This document shows positions 31,601 through 40,185 of a DNA stretch of 64,000 nucleotides, piece by piece (within the stretch, counting starts at the first letter, position 1; the number at the start of each line of letters is the position of its first letter). A program made the translations under genes and the position numbers. The notes beneath the pieces were generated by a model. The model did not search any database. It saw nothing but the letters and a program-made list of their open reading frames with translations, and was not told where the DNA came from. Origin of the DNA: Chamaelirium japonicum. Taxonomy: Eukaryota; Streptophyta; Magnoliopsida; Liliales; Melanthiaceae. Location of the stretch: NCBI GenBank assembly GCA_947650365.1, contig OX393549.1:84179362-84243361 (forward strand), written 5' to 3'.

Positions 31601-32298
31601 TATCTAAATGGACCACTAGGAGGATGTATAGGACCACAGATATCACCTTGAACCCTCTGCAGGAAGGTAGGTGATTCTGTCTCTATTTTCTTAAAAGAAG
31701 GTCTAGTGATTAACTTCCCTTGGGAACAAGGGTCACAAAAATGGTCATTTGGAAAAGTCAAACTTCGATTGCTAAGAGGATGACCATAGGAATTGTAAAT
31801 GATCTTTCTAAGCATACCTGACCCTGGGTGACCTAATCTATCATGCCAAAGGACCAAATCTTCAGGATTTGGGAACTTCTGGTTCAAGTGAGTGGCATAG
31901 GACTCCATAACACCAATGTGGGTAAAGTATAACCCTAAAGATAGGGTTGAGCATTTTTCTAGTATTGAAATATGCTCTCCGTTTTTAGATGTGATGCAGA
32001 GGTATTCTAGATTGCCTTCATTTGTAGTTTCTAAATGATATCCATTTGCTCGGATGTCTTTGAAACTCAGTAAATTTCTTCTGGAATTTTCTGAGTATAG
32101 AGCATCCTTAATTAGCAAATGAGTACCATTAGGTAAAAGTATATGGGCTCTTCCGGACCCTGTAACTATGTCAGTAGGGCCAGCCACTGTAGTAACCATA
32201 CGTGAATTATATTCAAGATTTGTAAAGAATTTTCTGTGTTTCAGTATGGTATGTGTTGTTGCACTATCTATCAAGCAAATCTCTTTGCAGTTGGTCAT
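28696..32298 (-). CDS. Copia Pol polyprotein (protease-integrase-reverse transcriptase-RNase H)
   Basis: A 1200-residue frame without stops. A protease-like CLIDSATTHTIL sits near residue 8. Integrase: HHCC zinc site from HDRLGHP (about 151) to CDPC (about 187), then the DDE core with Asp in QGDICGP (about 219), Asp in RLDNAAEF (about 283) and Glu in NGLAEAF (about 315). Reverse transcriptase from GFKWVFVRKRNKNNEIARYK (about 700) with the catalytic YVDD near 866. RNase H with HEDNAACIAQ near 1121. The enzyme set copies element RNA and integrates the cDNA. Oddity: a 13-residue block, LEGFKLPEATSK plus its first residue, is tandemly duplicated at about 785-810 inside the reverse transcriptase. 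The first ATG is just past a possible splice acceptor (see findings). Catalytic motifs look intact. Confidence 0.93.
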   Translation of the reverse strand: MTNCKEICLIDSATTHTILKHRKFFTNLEYNSRMVTTVAGPTDIVTGSGRAHILLPNGTHLLIKDALYSENSRRNLLSFKDIRANGYHLETTNEGNLEYLCITSKNGEHISILEKCSTLSLGLYFTHIGVMESYATHLNQKFPNPEDLVLWHDRLGHPGSGMLRKIIYNSYGHPLSNRSLTFPNDHFCDPCSQGKLITRPSFKKIETESPTFLQRVQGDICGPIHPPSGPFRYFMVLIDASTRWSYVSLLSTRNLAFARLLSQIIKLRASFPDNHIKSIRLDNAAEFSFKIFNDFCTSIGIEVEHFVTHVHTQNGLAEAFIKRLQLIARPLLLQSRLPISAWGHAILHAANLIRLRPTSYHNFSPAQLVSDIQPNISHLRKFGCAVHVPIPPPNRTKMGPQRRLGIYIGFDSPSIIRFLEPLTGDLFTARFADCHFDETIFLPLGGDKEVSRQRPVPEERRELSWNTSTMSHLDPRSPQCEVEVKRILHLQDIANQLPDAFNDATNVTKSFVPAKNVPARINIPTPTNETAARQKRGRPIGSKDSVPRKRKLNEKSYPKTPEEVKVPEEPGHNAPEEIMDHIFPEENISQRPNFPQTPEEIPAVIMDKVPVPNNESSIFHMRGEIWDRKEIVIDDIFAYKVATEITKGDDEDNEPRSIYECRHRTDWPKWREAIQAELESLKKRGVFGPIVQTTINVNPVGFKWVFVRKRNKNNEIARYKARLVAQGFLQKPGIDYEETYSPVMDIVTFRYLISLTVSEKLEMRLMDVVTAYLYGNLDTDIYMKILEGFKLPEATSKVLEGFKLPEATSKSGHSIKLRRALYGLKQSGRMWYNRLSEYLSREGYKNDPICPCVFIKKSENGFTIIAVYVDDINLIGTPEELKKTSDYLKREFEMKELGDTKFCLGLQIERNSSGILVHQSLYTENLLKKFNMDKCHPLSTPMVVRPLDIHKDPFRPKEEHENILGSEKPYLSAIGALLYLAQCTRPDICFSVNLLARYSSEPTLRHWNGIKQIFRYLRGTTDMGLFYSCGTPHLIGYADSGFLSDPHKGRSQTGYVFLNNNAAISWRSTKQTLAATSSNHAEILALHEASRECVWLRSLVQHIRSSCQLASVTKEPTVIHEDNAACIAQIQAGFIKGDRTKHISPKFFYTHELQKKREIEVKQVRSSDNLADLFTKALPKSTFQKMVYGIGLRRLNHQTN
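29870..29947 (-). repeat. Tandem 39-bp duplication in the Copia reverse transcriptase
   Basis: Two adjacent 39-bp copies (29870-29908, 29909-29947) differ at about two bases and encode a repeated GFKLPEATSK block. They keep the frame. The position is between the KILEG segment and the LRRALYGLKQ block. Confidence 0.9.
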
Positions 32299-32673
32299 CT
32301 TTCCTAAATGATAAGTTATGAGTCAATAAATACCATAAGAGAAGTATCAATGATAAAACTTACTAGCACAATTTCTAAGTAAAATCATCAGAACGATAAT
32401 ATAAATTGATAATATCCAATAGAATATAAAAATTACTCAACAATGTCTGACAGAATAAAAACTACTGAGTAATGTCTGACTGGAAATAAAAACTACTTAG
32501 CAATGTTTGACAGGAAATAAAGACTACTTAGCAATGTCTGACGGAATAAATAAAAGAAAAACTAAAGTCTCCAGAGATCCCTAGATTCAGGGATTTAATG
32601 TGCCATCGTCTAACTCATCAAAGTAATCTGAACTTTCCAGGTACGATGTCTTCAGGGCATCGATTTGCTTCTG
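32299..32673 (-). other. Non-coding spacer between Copia gag and pol, with minisatellite
   Basis: This 375-bp spacer between the gag stop and pol ATG is in the same frame on both sides but contains several stops. At 32440-32545 a unit of about 31-33 bp (AATGTCTGAC, GGAAATAAA, GACTACTTAG) repeats roughly four times. A possible 3' splice site (TCATTTAG then GAAAG) lies just upstream of the pol ATG. Confidence 0.6.
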
Positions 32674-33078
32674 TTAATCTTCAGGCCACTCATTGTTATC
32701 TTCATTCATATTTGTCTCTGCAGGTACCCCTGTACTTTTGTACTTATTCTTCTCATGTTTACTAGCACGGTAGTTTCTGGACCAGTGTCCTTCCTTTCCA
32801 CATTCAAAACATATGTCCCTCTTATCTTCAGGTTTAGAGGGATTATTCTTTTCTGGATTCTGAGGAGCGATCCACTTGTTTTTAAAGTGTGTGTCCTTCC
32901 TAGGACCATAATAATAATCTCTTCGAGGATGATTCTGACGTCCACCTCTTCCAGGGTGATTTCTACCTCTTCCAGGGTAGTTATTGCGCCCTCCTCTGCC
33001 GTGTCTTCCACCTCTCCTTCCTCTGCCTCTACCTCTACCTTGGTAGAAATCATTGGCGTTTGCTTTTGGCAATGCCAA
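32674..33078 (-). pseudogene. Copia Gag C-terminus (nucleocapsid)
   Basis: The frame is rich in Arg-Gly (GRGRGRRGGRHGRGG), then a zinc knuckle CFECGKEGHWSRNYRA in which the last Cys of the CCHC pattern is Tyr, so metal binding is probably impaired. It continues the frame of 33187-33657 after one TAG (33187-33189). It is the nucleic-acid-binding half of Gag. Confidence 0.8.
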
Positions 33079-33186
33079 TGATCCAGTGGGTCTAGAATTG
33101 TGATTCTTTACCAGTAGGTTATTATGTTCTTCAGCGATCAGGAAAACCTCTATGAGTTCCGAGTACTTCTGGTACTTTATCCCCCT

Positions 33187-33657
33187 CTATTGCTGTTGTA
33201 AAATAATGTTATTTGGGTGGAAGGTAGAGAGTGTTTTATCGATCATCTGAGCATCATCTATTTTCTCCTCACAGAGCTTCAGCTTGTTGACGATGTTGAG
33301 TAACTTCGAGTTGAACTCAGCCACGGTCTTGAAGTCCTGGAACCTGAGGGTGATCCATTCGCTCTTTGCTGCTGGCAAAGTGATCATCTTCTGGTGATCA
33401 TAGCGTTCCTTGAGTGCCTTCCAGAGATCTGCTGGATCTACTATGTTCATATATTCATTCTTTAGATCTTCGTGTATGTGGTGCCTAAGGAAGATGAGGG
33501 CTTTAGCTTTTTCATCCGGTTTCAATCCATTCTTCTCTTCTAGAGCTTTCTCTAAGTTCTTTGCTTGTAGATGTAGCAAATTATCTACTCTCCAATTCAG
33601 AAAATTGCTTCCATTGACATTTAATGCATGGAAGTCTAATTTTGTAATGTTCGACAT
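33187..33657 (-). pseudogene. Copia Gag N-terminus (UBN2-type capsid region)
   Basis: It starts MSNITKLDFHALNVNGSNFL. It has typical Copia capsid motifs: NFLNWRVDNLLHLQAK, ADLWKALKERYDHQKMITLP, DFKTVAEFNSKLLNIVNKLKL. It ends at a TAG after LQQQ; the same frame continues to 32674, so a single nonsense codon splits Gag. It may be a mutation CAG to TAG or a readthrough site; the mutation is more likely because the zinc knuckle is also damaged. Confidence 0.85.
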
Positions 33658-35010
33658 CTGAAGATTTAATGAATATTAACATTAATTACTATGATTATCA
33701 TCACATTAACATATAAAGGCATGTTGTAGAAAACAAGTGACATGCCATGGACAAAAGCCTATTAATACTCAGTATTAATAGGATCCTTTTAGAAACCACT
33801 TGCCAGGGTAGAGCGAGTTCTATGGAACCGTCATGCGCCTTGCAAAGCTTTTCTAAAAAGGTACTAATTGCTTAAATACAACTAATGCAGAGAATAACAT
33901 ATTATGCACATGGAACACAAGATAAATATACAGTATAGAGTCTGTTACAATTAAGGACAATTCTGTCCTTATTTGTAAACCAGATATTGCAAATTGGTCC
34001 CTTAGGGGCTAAATAGTTAAATACATAAATAATGTATATGAAATAGCAAAATCTAACCGTACTGATGCGTCCGGAATAGTTCGGATACCCAAGATCCTTA
34101 TATGGATCGAACAATTTGGCTATAGATCGGTCATACAAGACAGAATTAAAATTAACGGTGCAAATTAAATCAGACAGTCATATATATGTGAATGCATATA
34201 AGAATGGACGGGTCAGATCTGTAAAATACAGTCGGGTCGGGTCTGCTGTATAGCAGTCGGGTCTGCTTATACAGCTGAGTCGGGTCGGATTTAGCCATTA
34301 AATGGCTAACGGGTTTAGCCATTAATACACAGTCGGGTCGGGTCTGAGTCTAGGGTTCGGTATGATCGGGTTTAAATAATAAAACCCAAGATGAACCCTG
34401 TTCATCGTCTTCTCCGAAGAGAACAGTAACCCTAACCCATTGTAACGGACGCCCCACGCGCACACGTCACCGCCGTCGCTCGCACGCGACTCTGGCAACC
34501 GCTTTCTCGCGCACAGTCCGTCGTCGTGTGACGCCAACCCGCGCAGCCTACCGTCGTGTGACGTCAACCTGCGCAGGCCGCCGGACGCCGGTGCGGAGAT
34601 CGCTGACCTCCGTCAGCCCGCGCCGCCCGCAGCCACTCGAACGCGCAGTACGTCGCCGGTCATGCGCGCAGCCCGCCGCCGGTCGTGCGCGCAGGTGTTG
34701 CCGCCGGGTCGGTTTTTCCGGTGGGATATGCTTGGTCGACGGTGCAAAAACAATGGGGAGTTCCAAGGCGTACCTGGTGATGGTCGTCTCACTCTCTTCT
34801 CCCTCGTTTTGATCGGCCGGGTTCGAGTTTTACCGGTGTCGGGGGACGCGTTCGGAGAAGGTGACTGCGGCCGGGTCGTGTTCTCCCGTCTCTCTTTCTC
34901 TCTCTCCGATCTCTTCCTCTCTCTCTCTCTCTCTCTCTCTACGATGGGTCGGTCGGGTCGTGGTCGAGATCTGGAGCCGGGGAGAAGAGCCGAGACTGGA
35001 TCGTGCATTC
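33658..35010 (-). other. Long 5' leader of Copia A
   Basis: This 1.35-kb leader lies between the primer site and gag. The gag-proximal half is AT-rich; the LTR-proximal half (34430-35010) is GC-rich with CCGGTC-type repeats and a CT run (34911-34940). Frames on both strands here have no family resemblance. GTCGGGTCGGGTCTG repeats occur at 34208-34345. Confidence 0.6.
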
Positions 35011-35024
35011 TCGTGCTGATAACG
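35011..35024 (-). other. Copia A primer-binding-site region
   Basis: Minus strand CGTTATCAGCACGA directly after the 5' LTR. It occupies the primer-site position but is not the standard TGGTATCAGAGC; which tRNA primes is not clear. Confidence 0.5.
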
Positions 35025-35177
35025 TGTTGGGAAAAACGTGTAGTATTATTCATTTACCCCCCTATATATAGGCATAATTGGAGGTTGGGATAGAGACGGG
35101 GAAATCTCTTATCCCATGAATCTAGGGGTATTTATCCGGTGGGCATCTATATCCGATGCAACCACCGTTTCATAACA
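35025..35177 (-). repeat. Copia A right LTR (5' LTR)
   Basis: 153 bp, about 98% like the left copy. It is followed by the TSD ACAAA. Confidence 0.93.
35061..35072 (-). promoter_or_regulatory. TATA-like box of the Copia A 5' LTR
   Basis: CCTATATATAGG is self-complementary, so strand is set by the element orientation. It is present in both LTRs. Confidence 0.5.
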
Positions 35178-35182
35178 ACAAA

Positions 35183-35880
35183 CAAATTTTTTTTTTGGCA
35201 GGGATTCTTTATTGACATTTTGGGCTCATTTCACACCAGTCTATTTCACAAACAAAACAAATCGTTTAAAAAAAAAACACAAACAAATACCGTTTTACAC
35301 TAGCATATGCATCATTTATTGTAAAAAATGTATGGGTGAGATGCACATGTTGTGGATGTGTGTAAGTACAGATCGAATGCATCTCGATCGTTCCCTATTT
35401 GTGTACGAATGCATCTCAACTGTCGGATTGAATGCAAAAAAGCGTATGGGTGAGATGCACATGTCTTGGCTATGTAAGTACATATTGAACGGTTCAGATG
35501 TACCTAGAGCATCCCCGCGGGAGCAAAAATCTTTCTGGATGGCGGTAACAAAAATTAGGGAGGGACTTAAAGTTAAAGGCAAACATTAGTTGCCTGCACC
35601 TGCATACATTTGTCCTGCAAACATAGAGCAATACTATTCAGCCAACATGTTCTCCAACTTTTCTCATACATTCTGACATGGCTCTAGATCACAGTGGTCC
35701 TGCAGATCGAGGAGAGTATGACTCACCTATCGGGGCTGGGTGAAACGGGTGACTGTAATCATGTCAGGTCAGGATATACGAGAATAGGTCAAAAATGAGT
35801 TGGCTAAGTTGTATTTTTCATTTTTATATGATCGGGAGGAAACAATAAACAATGATCAATAATGTAGCTTCATGACCGCC
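35183..35880. other. Intergenic DNA with short direct repeats, no gene seen
   Basis: TATTTCACAAACAAAACAAA (about 35240) repeats the text just left of the Copia element (28202-28220), so the element landed between two diverged copies. GGGTGAGATGCACATGT occurs at 35335 and 35447, and a relative (GTGAGATGCACGAGTC) at about 50721. GAGCATCCCCGCGGGAGC at 35506 may be a MITE end. Confidence 0.45.
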
Positions 35881-35884
35881 ATTG

Positions 35885-36150
35885 TTTTTGTTTTTGTTTT
35901 TGTTTTTATGGTACAGTGTTACAAGACGCCCACACCCATCATACAAGCTAAGTATCAGGCCCTCGGCCAAGGCAAGAAGTCGTTAGAAGTCACCACACAA
36001 GTGGAGTCATCAGGGAAGGCACCACACGAGCAAAAGAAATGGACCCACGGTGGGCGCCCCAAAAATACCCAGCGTAAGTACCCACAGTGGGCATCGAACC
36101 TGGGACCACTGGTCACCACGGGGACATCCGACACGCACTAAGTGCATGAA
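35885..36150 (-). mobile_element. Possible tRNA-derived SINE
   Basis: On the minus strand a tRNA-like GGTTCGATGCC (Pol III B-box consensus) lies at about 36091-36101, with TTAGTGCGTGTCGGATGTCC upstream near the A-box position. The other end finishes in repeated CAAAAA before GGCGG, like a SINE tail. No clear target duplication was found, and the A-box is weak. Confidence 0.4.
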
Positions 36151-36269
36151 CAAACAATTGGGTGTTGGACCGCCTCCTTTATTCTAAACACAACAAATTC
36201 AATCCCACTGGACGAGAAGTGTAATACCTGGTACTCTTCGGTTTAATTTTACTAAGGGCAACCGAGTAC

Positions 36270-36270
36270 C

Positions 36271-36314
<44 letters not shown>

Positions 36315-36318
36315 TATT
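36270..36318. repeat. (TTA)n microsatellite
   Basis: About 15 TTA units near the U3 start of the solo LTR. The equivalent place in the right Tekay LTR has a short TTATTATTATTA run at about 20369. Confidence 0.9.
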
Positions 36319-36559
36319 GCTAGAATAATTAAGGGGGACTTAGCGGTTGGTCCCCCACATGTGACTCATTTTAGTGCTAAGGATGCCCAACACATTGTTT
36401 AAGCTAGGGTCCCTCCGTAAAAACCAAAACGACTTCAATAATATTTAATTGTTTCACTTTTTTAAAAGCCCTTCTATATCCATCAGATTTCGCTCAAATT
36501 ACAAACCATGCCATCAACTGAAATTCAAATGTACAGATACACTGTAGCGATCATGACTA

Positions 36560-37225
36560 TTTTTTTTTAGAATTTTAATATTTGCTACAGTGAAATCATT
36601 GTAGCATTTTTTTTAAAAAAAGGTATATATAAAATTTTCATATTTTTTACTACAATGATTTTACTGTAGCAAATGTTACTATTTATTTTTGAAAATTTAT
36701 TATTTGCTAAAGTGAAATCACTGTAGTAAATATTTTTTTTGAAAAGCTCGATATTAAAATTTATATTTTTTTTTGCTACAGTGAAATTATTGTATCAATG
36801 TTATTCTTTATATCAAAAGGTTACTCTTTATAAAGAGTAACATTTCGAATAATAATGAGTAACATTTGCTATAATAAAATCATTGTAGCATATTTTTAAA
36901 TAAATCTCGTTTAAAATCAAAAAATTATATACCTTGAAATCACTATAGCAAATGTTACTCTTCATTATCGAAATGTTACTCTTTAAAAGGAGTAACATTT
37001 CGATAATCAAGAGTTGCATTTGCTACAGTGAAATCACTATAACAATTTTTTTAAAAAAATCACTGTAGCAAATGTTACTCTTCATTACCGAAATGTTACT
37101 CTTTATAAAGAGTAACATTTCGGTAATGAAGAGTAACATTTGCAACGGTGAAATCACTGTAGCAAATTTTTTATTTTTTATTTATAAATCTTGTTTAAAA
37201 AATAATAGTGAATCACTGTTGCACT
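36560..37225. repeat. Block of palindromic AT-rich repeats
   Basis: Near-palindromic TTTGCTACAGTGAAATCACT-type units and AAATGTTACTCTTCATTA-type inverted units alternate about ten times. Three larger palindromes are centred near 36835, 36989 and 37105. The block is absent from the homologous LTRs, so it was inserted or amplified here. Confidence 0.75.
37068..37143. repeat. Perfect 76-bp palindrome
   Basis: The 38-base arm from 37068 (GCAAATGTTACTCTTCATTA onward) is exactly the reverse complement of the arm ending 37143, with the centre at 37105/37106 (TTTATAAA) and no spacer. Confidence 0.92.
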
Positions 37226-37810
37226 TTTTTTTTTGGACGGTGCATGAAATTATGCACATGAAGAAGGAAAGAATAAGAAATTTTATTTTGGTCTTTTTTC
37301 AAGAGCTTGTTACTCGTAACAAACTCTGATCCGCCGCAGATGCCCCACGTGCTTTTTGAAATGACTAAACGTTATTAAATTCATAAGCATAGGGACCACA
37401 TCTACAACCAACAGTTTCGGTGTCCTTCTACTAAACCGATCTGTTTTATAAGGACCTAAGACACATTATCCCAATAATTAAAAATAGATCCTTGTTATTG
37501 TTGTTGCATAAATATTTTGTTGATGCATATTGTTGGCTGAGCTTGAGTTGGACCAGACCAAAGGTCCTGGGTCTGAGTCGCAAGGCAATTTTGGAAGAAC
37601 AGTATCTTGAGCATGAGCATGTATGTATTAGTGCACGATAATCATAGTTAATATAATTAATAATGTAATTGTTATAATAGGGAGTCTGTCGGACTAGATA
37701 AGGTCTGCATGCCAGTGTATCCTTAATGTTAAGCCCCGGCCAACCAAATCCCATCCCAACGATCCACAACCGTTCGATCTCAATCGGATTGACCCGGCCT
37801 TATCCATACC

Positions 37811-37816
37811 CCCCTC

Positions 37817-37865
<49 letters not shown>
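37811..37865. repeat. (CT)n microsatellite in the solo LTR
   Basis: CT run with one GT interruption. It occupies the same relative place as the runs in both Tekay LTRs. Confidence 0.88.
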
Positions 37866-37868
<3 letters not shown>

Positions 37869-40185
37869 CCTTTATCCCTTCAGTAACTGCCGCCCCCTTT
37901 TCCTAGTAAAAGGAACCCTAAAACCCAATCCTCTCTCCGTCCCCCCCTTTCGATCTCTCCGTCTCTCTCGCTCACCCTCAACATCTCTCTTTCTCTGTGG
38001 TGGCGCACGCAGCTCGTCGGAACTCGAGACGAGCTGTCAACGCTGAGATTGGTGGAGGAGCGGCTGTCAGCGAGGAGTAGCCCGACCAGGTCAATCCCTC
38101 CCTTCTCCTCCCTCTTTCTTTTCCTTTTCATGGTTCTGTCAAGGCCTAAAAACAACCCTTTCGCGGCTGTCAATGGTCATCGGCCAGGTAGCCGGCGACC
38201 GGCCAATCGGCGGAGCCCGACCACCCGGACGACCATTCCAACGATCCGATTTAGCTACGATTCTCTTCCCTGACCCCTCGTCGGCGCCATCTGTATATGA
38301 GCCTCGGCCACTACCCCGACCACGTGTTGATCCCCTGGTGCCCATGATGCCTGATCCGACTATCTCTTCTATTTCTCTGAGTCTCTTAAACCCATTTGTG
38401 ATGCATGATGGTGAGATATTGATGATAGTAGTGATGGGGATAGTGGTGCTTCTTGTTGTTGTAGTTATACCTTGAAGTTGTAGTACGCCCCACCGAGTAA
38501 GTACGTCTATTGGGTTCGGCACACCGTCAGCCATAATGGACCGATTCATTTGCTAATACGGCTCCAGTTGTACTTGGCCATAGGATTGAACCAATGTGAC
38601 AACCCTTGATGCTTTAACGACCATTGGCCATGGATATAATCATGTGCCGATCGATTTCTTCGTTGTGAGGAAAGTCATTGCCCTATTTGACACGGCAATA
38701 TGGAGCTTACTCCAATAGTAGCCGACCTCGGATTCGACCTAGCAAAGTTATTCTTCTAATTTTTGTTATGACCAACCCGACTATCAGGGCTGGTAAAGCT
38801 TATTATTTATAATTGTACATGTGTCTGTAAACTCATATCCCACATAAGCCGAGGGCATGCATCTCTGGTGGATAACAAATCGAACCCTAGACCTTGACTT
38901 GAACCCTTTGTAGATGCTTTTGTTTAAATTGATAGACTAATAACATGAGTATGTGTAACACGTCAGTCGTGACCATGACGATCCAGCATGAGGCGAAGCG
39001 GAGGTCAACTAGTAGGAATAGCAAGTTAGATCGAGGCAAGTGTTTCACTTGCTCTGATATTATTTTTGATTAAAAGTCTTTGTATGACTCTAGTTTGTGA
39101 TTTTCTATGAATGATTCTTATACTATGTAACTTTAATCATGAGTCAAATATTGATTACCTTTAGACTAGACCGACTCTTTCTGACATAATCAAGTTTGAA
39201 TTTTATGTAGTTCTTAATACTGTTAAGTAAGATAATTATTGAGACTTTCATATGCTATCCACTACCACACAATATAACACATGTATTAGACTCTTTGGTA
39301 CTTGGTTGATACTCTAACATACATGGTTGAACCCTTATAAGTTATTTGTATGCACATTATGGCTAGAAGATGAGTTCAACATTACATGAGAATTGTAGAA
39401 ACAATAGACGGTGCCAGTTCACAATATTTCTTACTTGGGTCTCTCATAACGTTTCTTATTAAGTTGCATTATTGATATATTTTTCTCATATATATTAATC
39501 TTGTTTCAAAAACACCTTCGCACACACTCATCCCCTTAGAGCATGGTTTACTTGCTAGCTAGTGGTTTGGATTGATTCAGTTTGAGGCACTGCTCTTTCC
39601 ACGAGTAGACTTTCTTGCAGAGTGGTACCAGAGCTGGAGTACATATTGCAGCTGTTGAGTACGGTAGCAGTAGCAGAGTTAGTAGCTATAGTTTTCTTTT
39701 TGTAGTATCACTTTATAGATCTTGTGTTATCTTTGTTGGGACTGTATCATGGTTATTAAAATGAGAATATCTGTGTGGTTTAGTTTAGCTTGTGGTATTA
39801 TTAGTATAGATTGTGGTTGCAATGATCCAATTGTAAAACTCTCTTAGGTAGGTCTCTCCTCAAGGTCCACACTTAGGATAGATCACTTTAAAATATAATG
39901 AGATATAATAGCCTAACAAGTTAACCTTGTAGATATGACCACCAGACTAGCCTACTCGAATGGTAAGAAGTGAGTGAGGATACTTGGCTCGTCGTTGAAG
40001 GCTTGAGCGTTGTGCTCCCATAAGTGGTGGCACTGACGTGCCACGCCTACTGAGATGATAGCCTTTTTAAAGGTTGAGTTTGACTTCAACTTGGTATAGT
40101 TAATTACTTGACCAAAGCCGAAACCCTTTCCCTCTTTCTTACCTTACACCCCATGTATCAGTATTCAGTTTTTTGGGGCATGATC

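Larger units (their letters stand above)
28241..35177 (-). mobile_element. Ty1/Copia LTR retrotransposon, full length
   Basis: Two 153-bp LTRs (28241-28393 and 35025-35177) differ at about three bases. The perfect duplication ACAAA (28236-28240, 35178-35182) proves a single insertion. Coding is on the minus strand in the order gag, protease, integrase, reverse transcriptase, RNase H, which defines Copia. Pol is open over 1200 codons; gag carries in-frame stops. Short LTRs and a long 5' leader (33658-35024) are notable. With 2% LTR divergence over only 153 bp, the age estimate is rough but recent. Confidence 0.95.
36220..40185 (+). mobile_element. Solo LTR related to the Tekay-type insertion
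   Basis: It starts TGTAATACCTGG and ends TTTTTGGGGCATGATC, matching the edges of the LTR at 20312-23306. Shared landmarks in order: GCTGAGCTTGAGTTGGACCAG (37537), (CT)n (37811-37865), CACTTGCTCTGATATTATTT (39048), and TCCACGAGTAGACTTTCTTGCAGAG (39598). No interior is present. Flanks AGAAG (36215-36219) and GGAAG (40186-40190) match at 4 of 5, a weak TSD. An AT-rich palindrome block (about 36530-37230) is inserted in its 5' part. Frames inside, such as 37726-38046 and 38173-38475, are LTR sequence. Confidence 0.8.

Noticed and set aside
34528..35093. Open frames in the Copia 5' leader on both strands
   Set aside because: They overlap on opposite strands in a GC-rich non-coding leader and one runs into the LTR.
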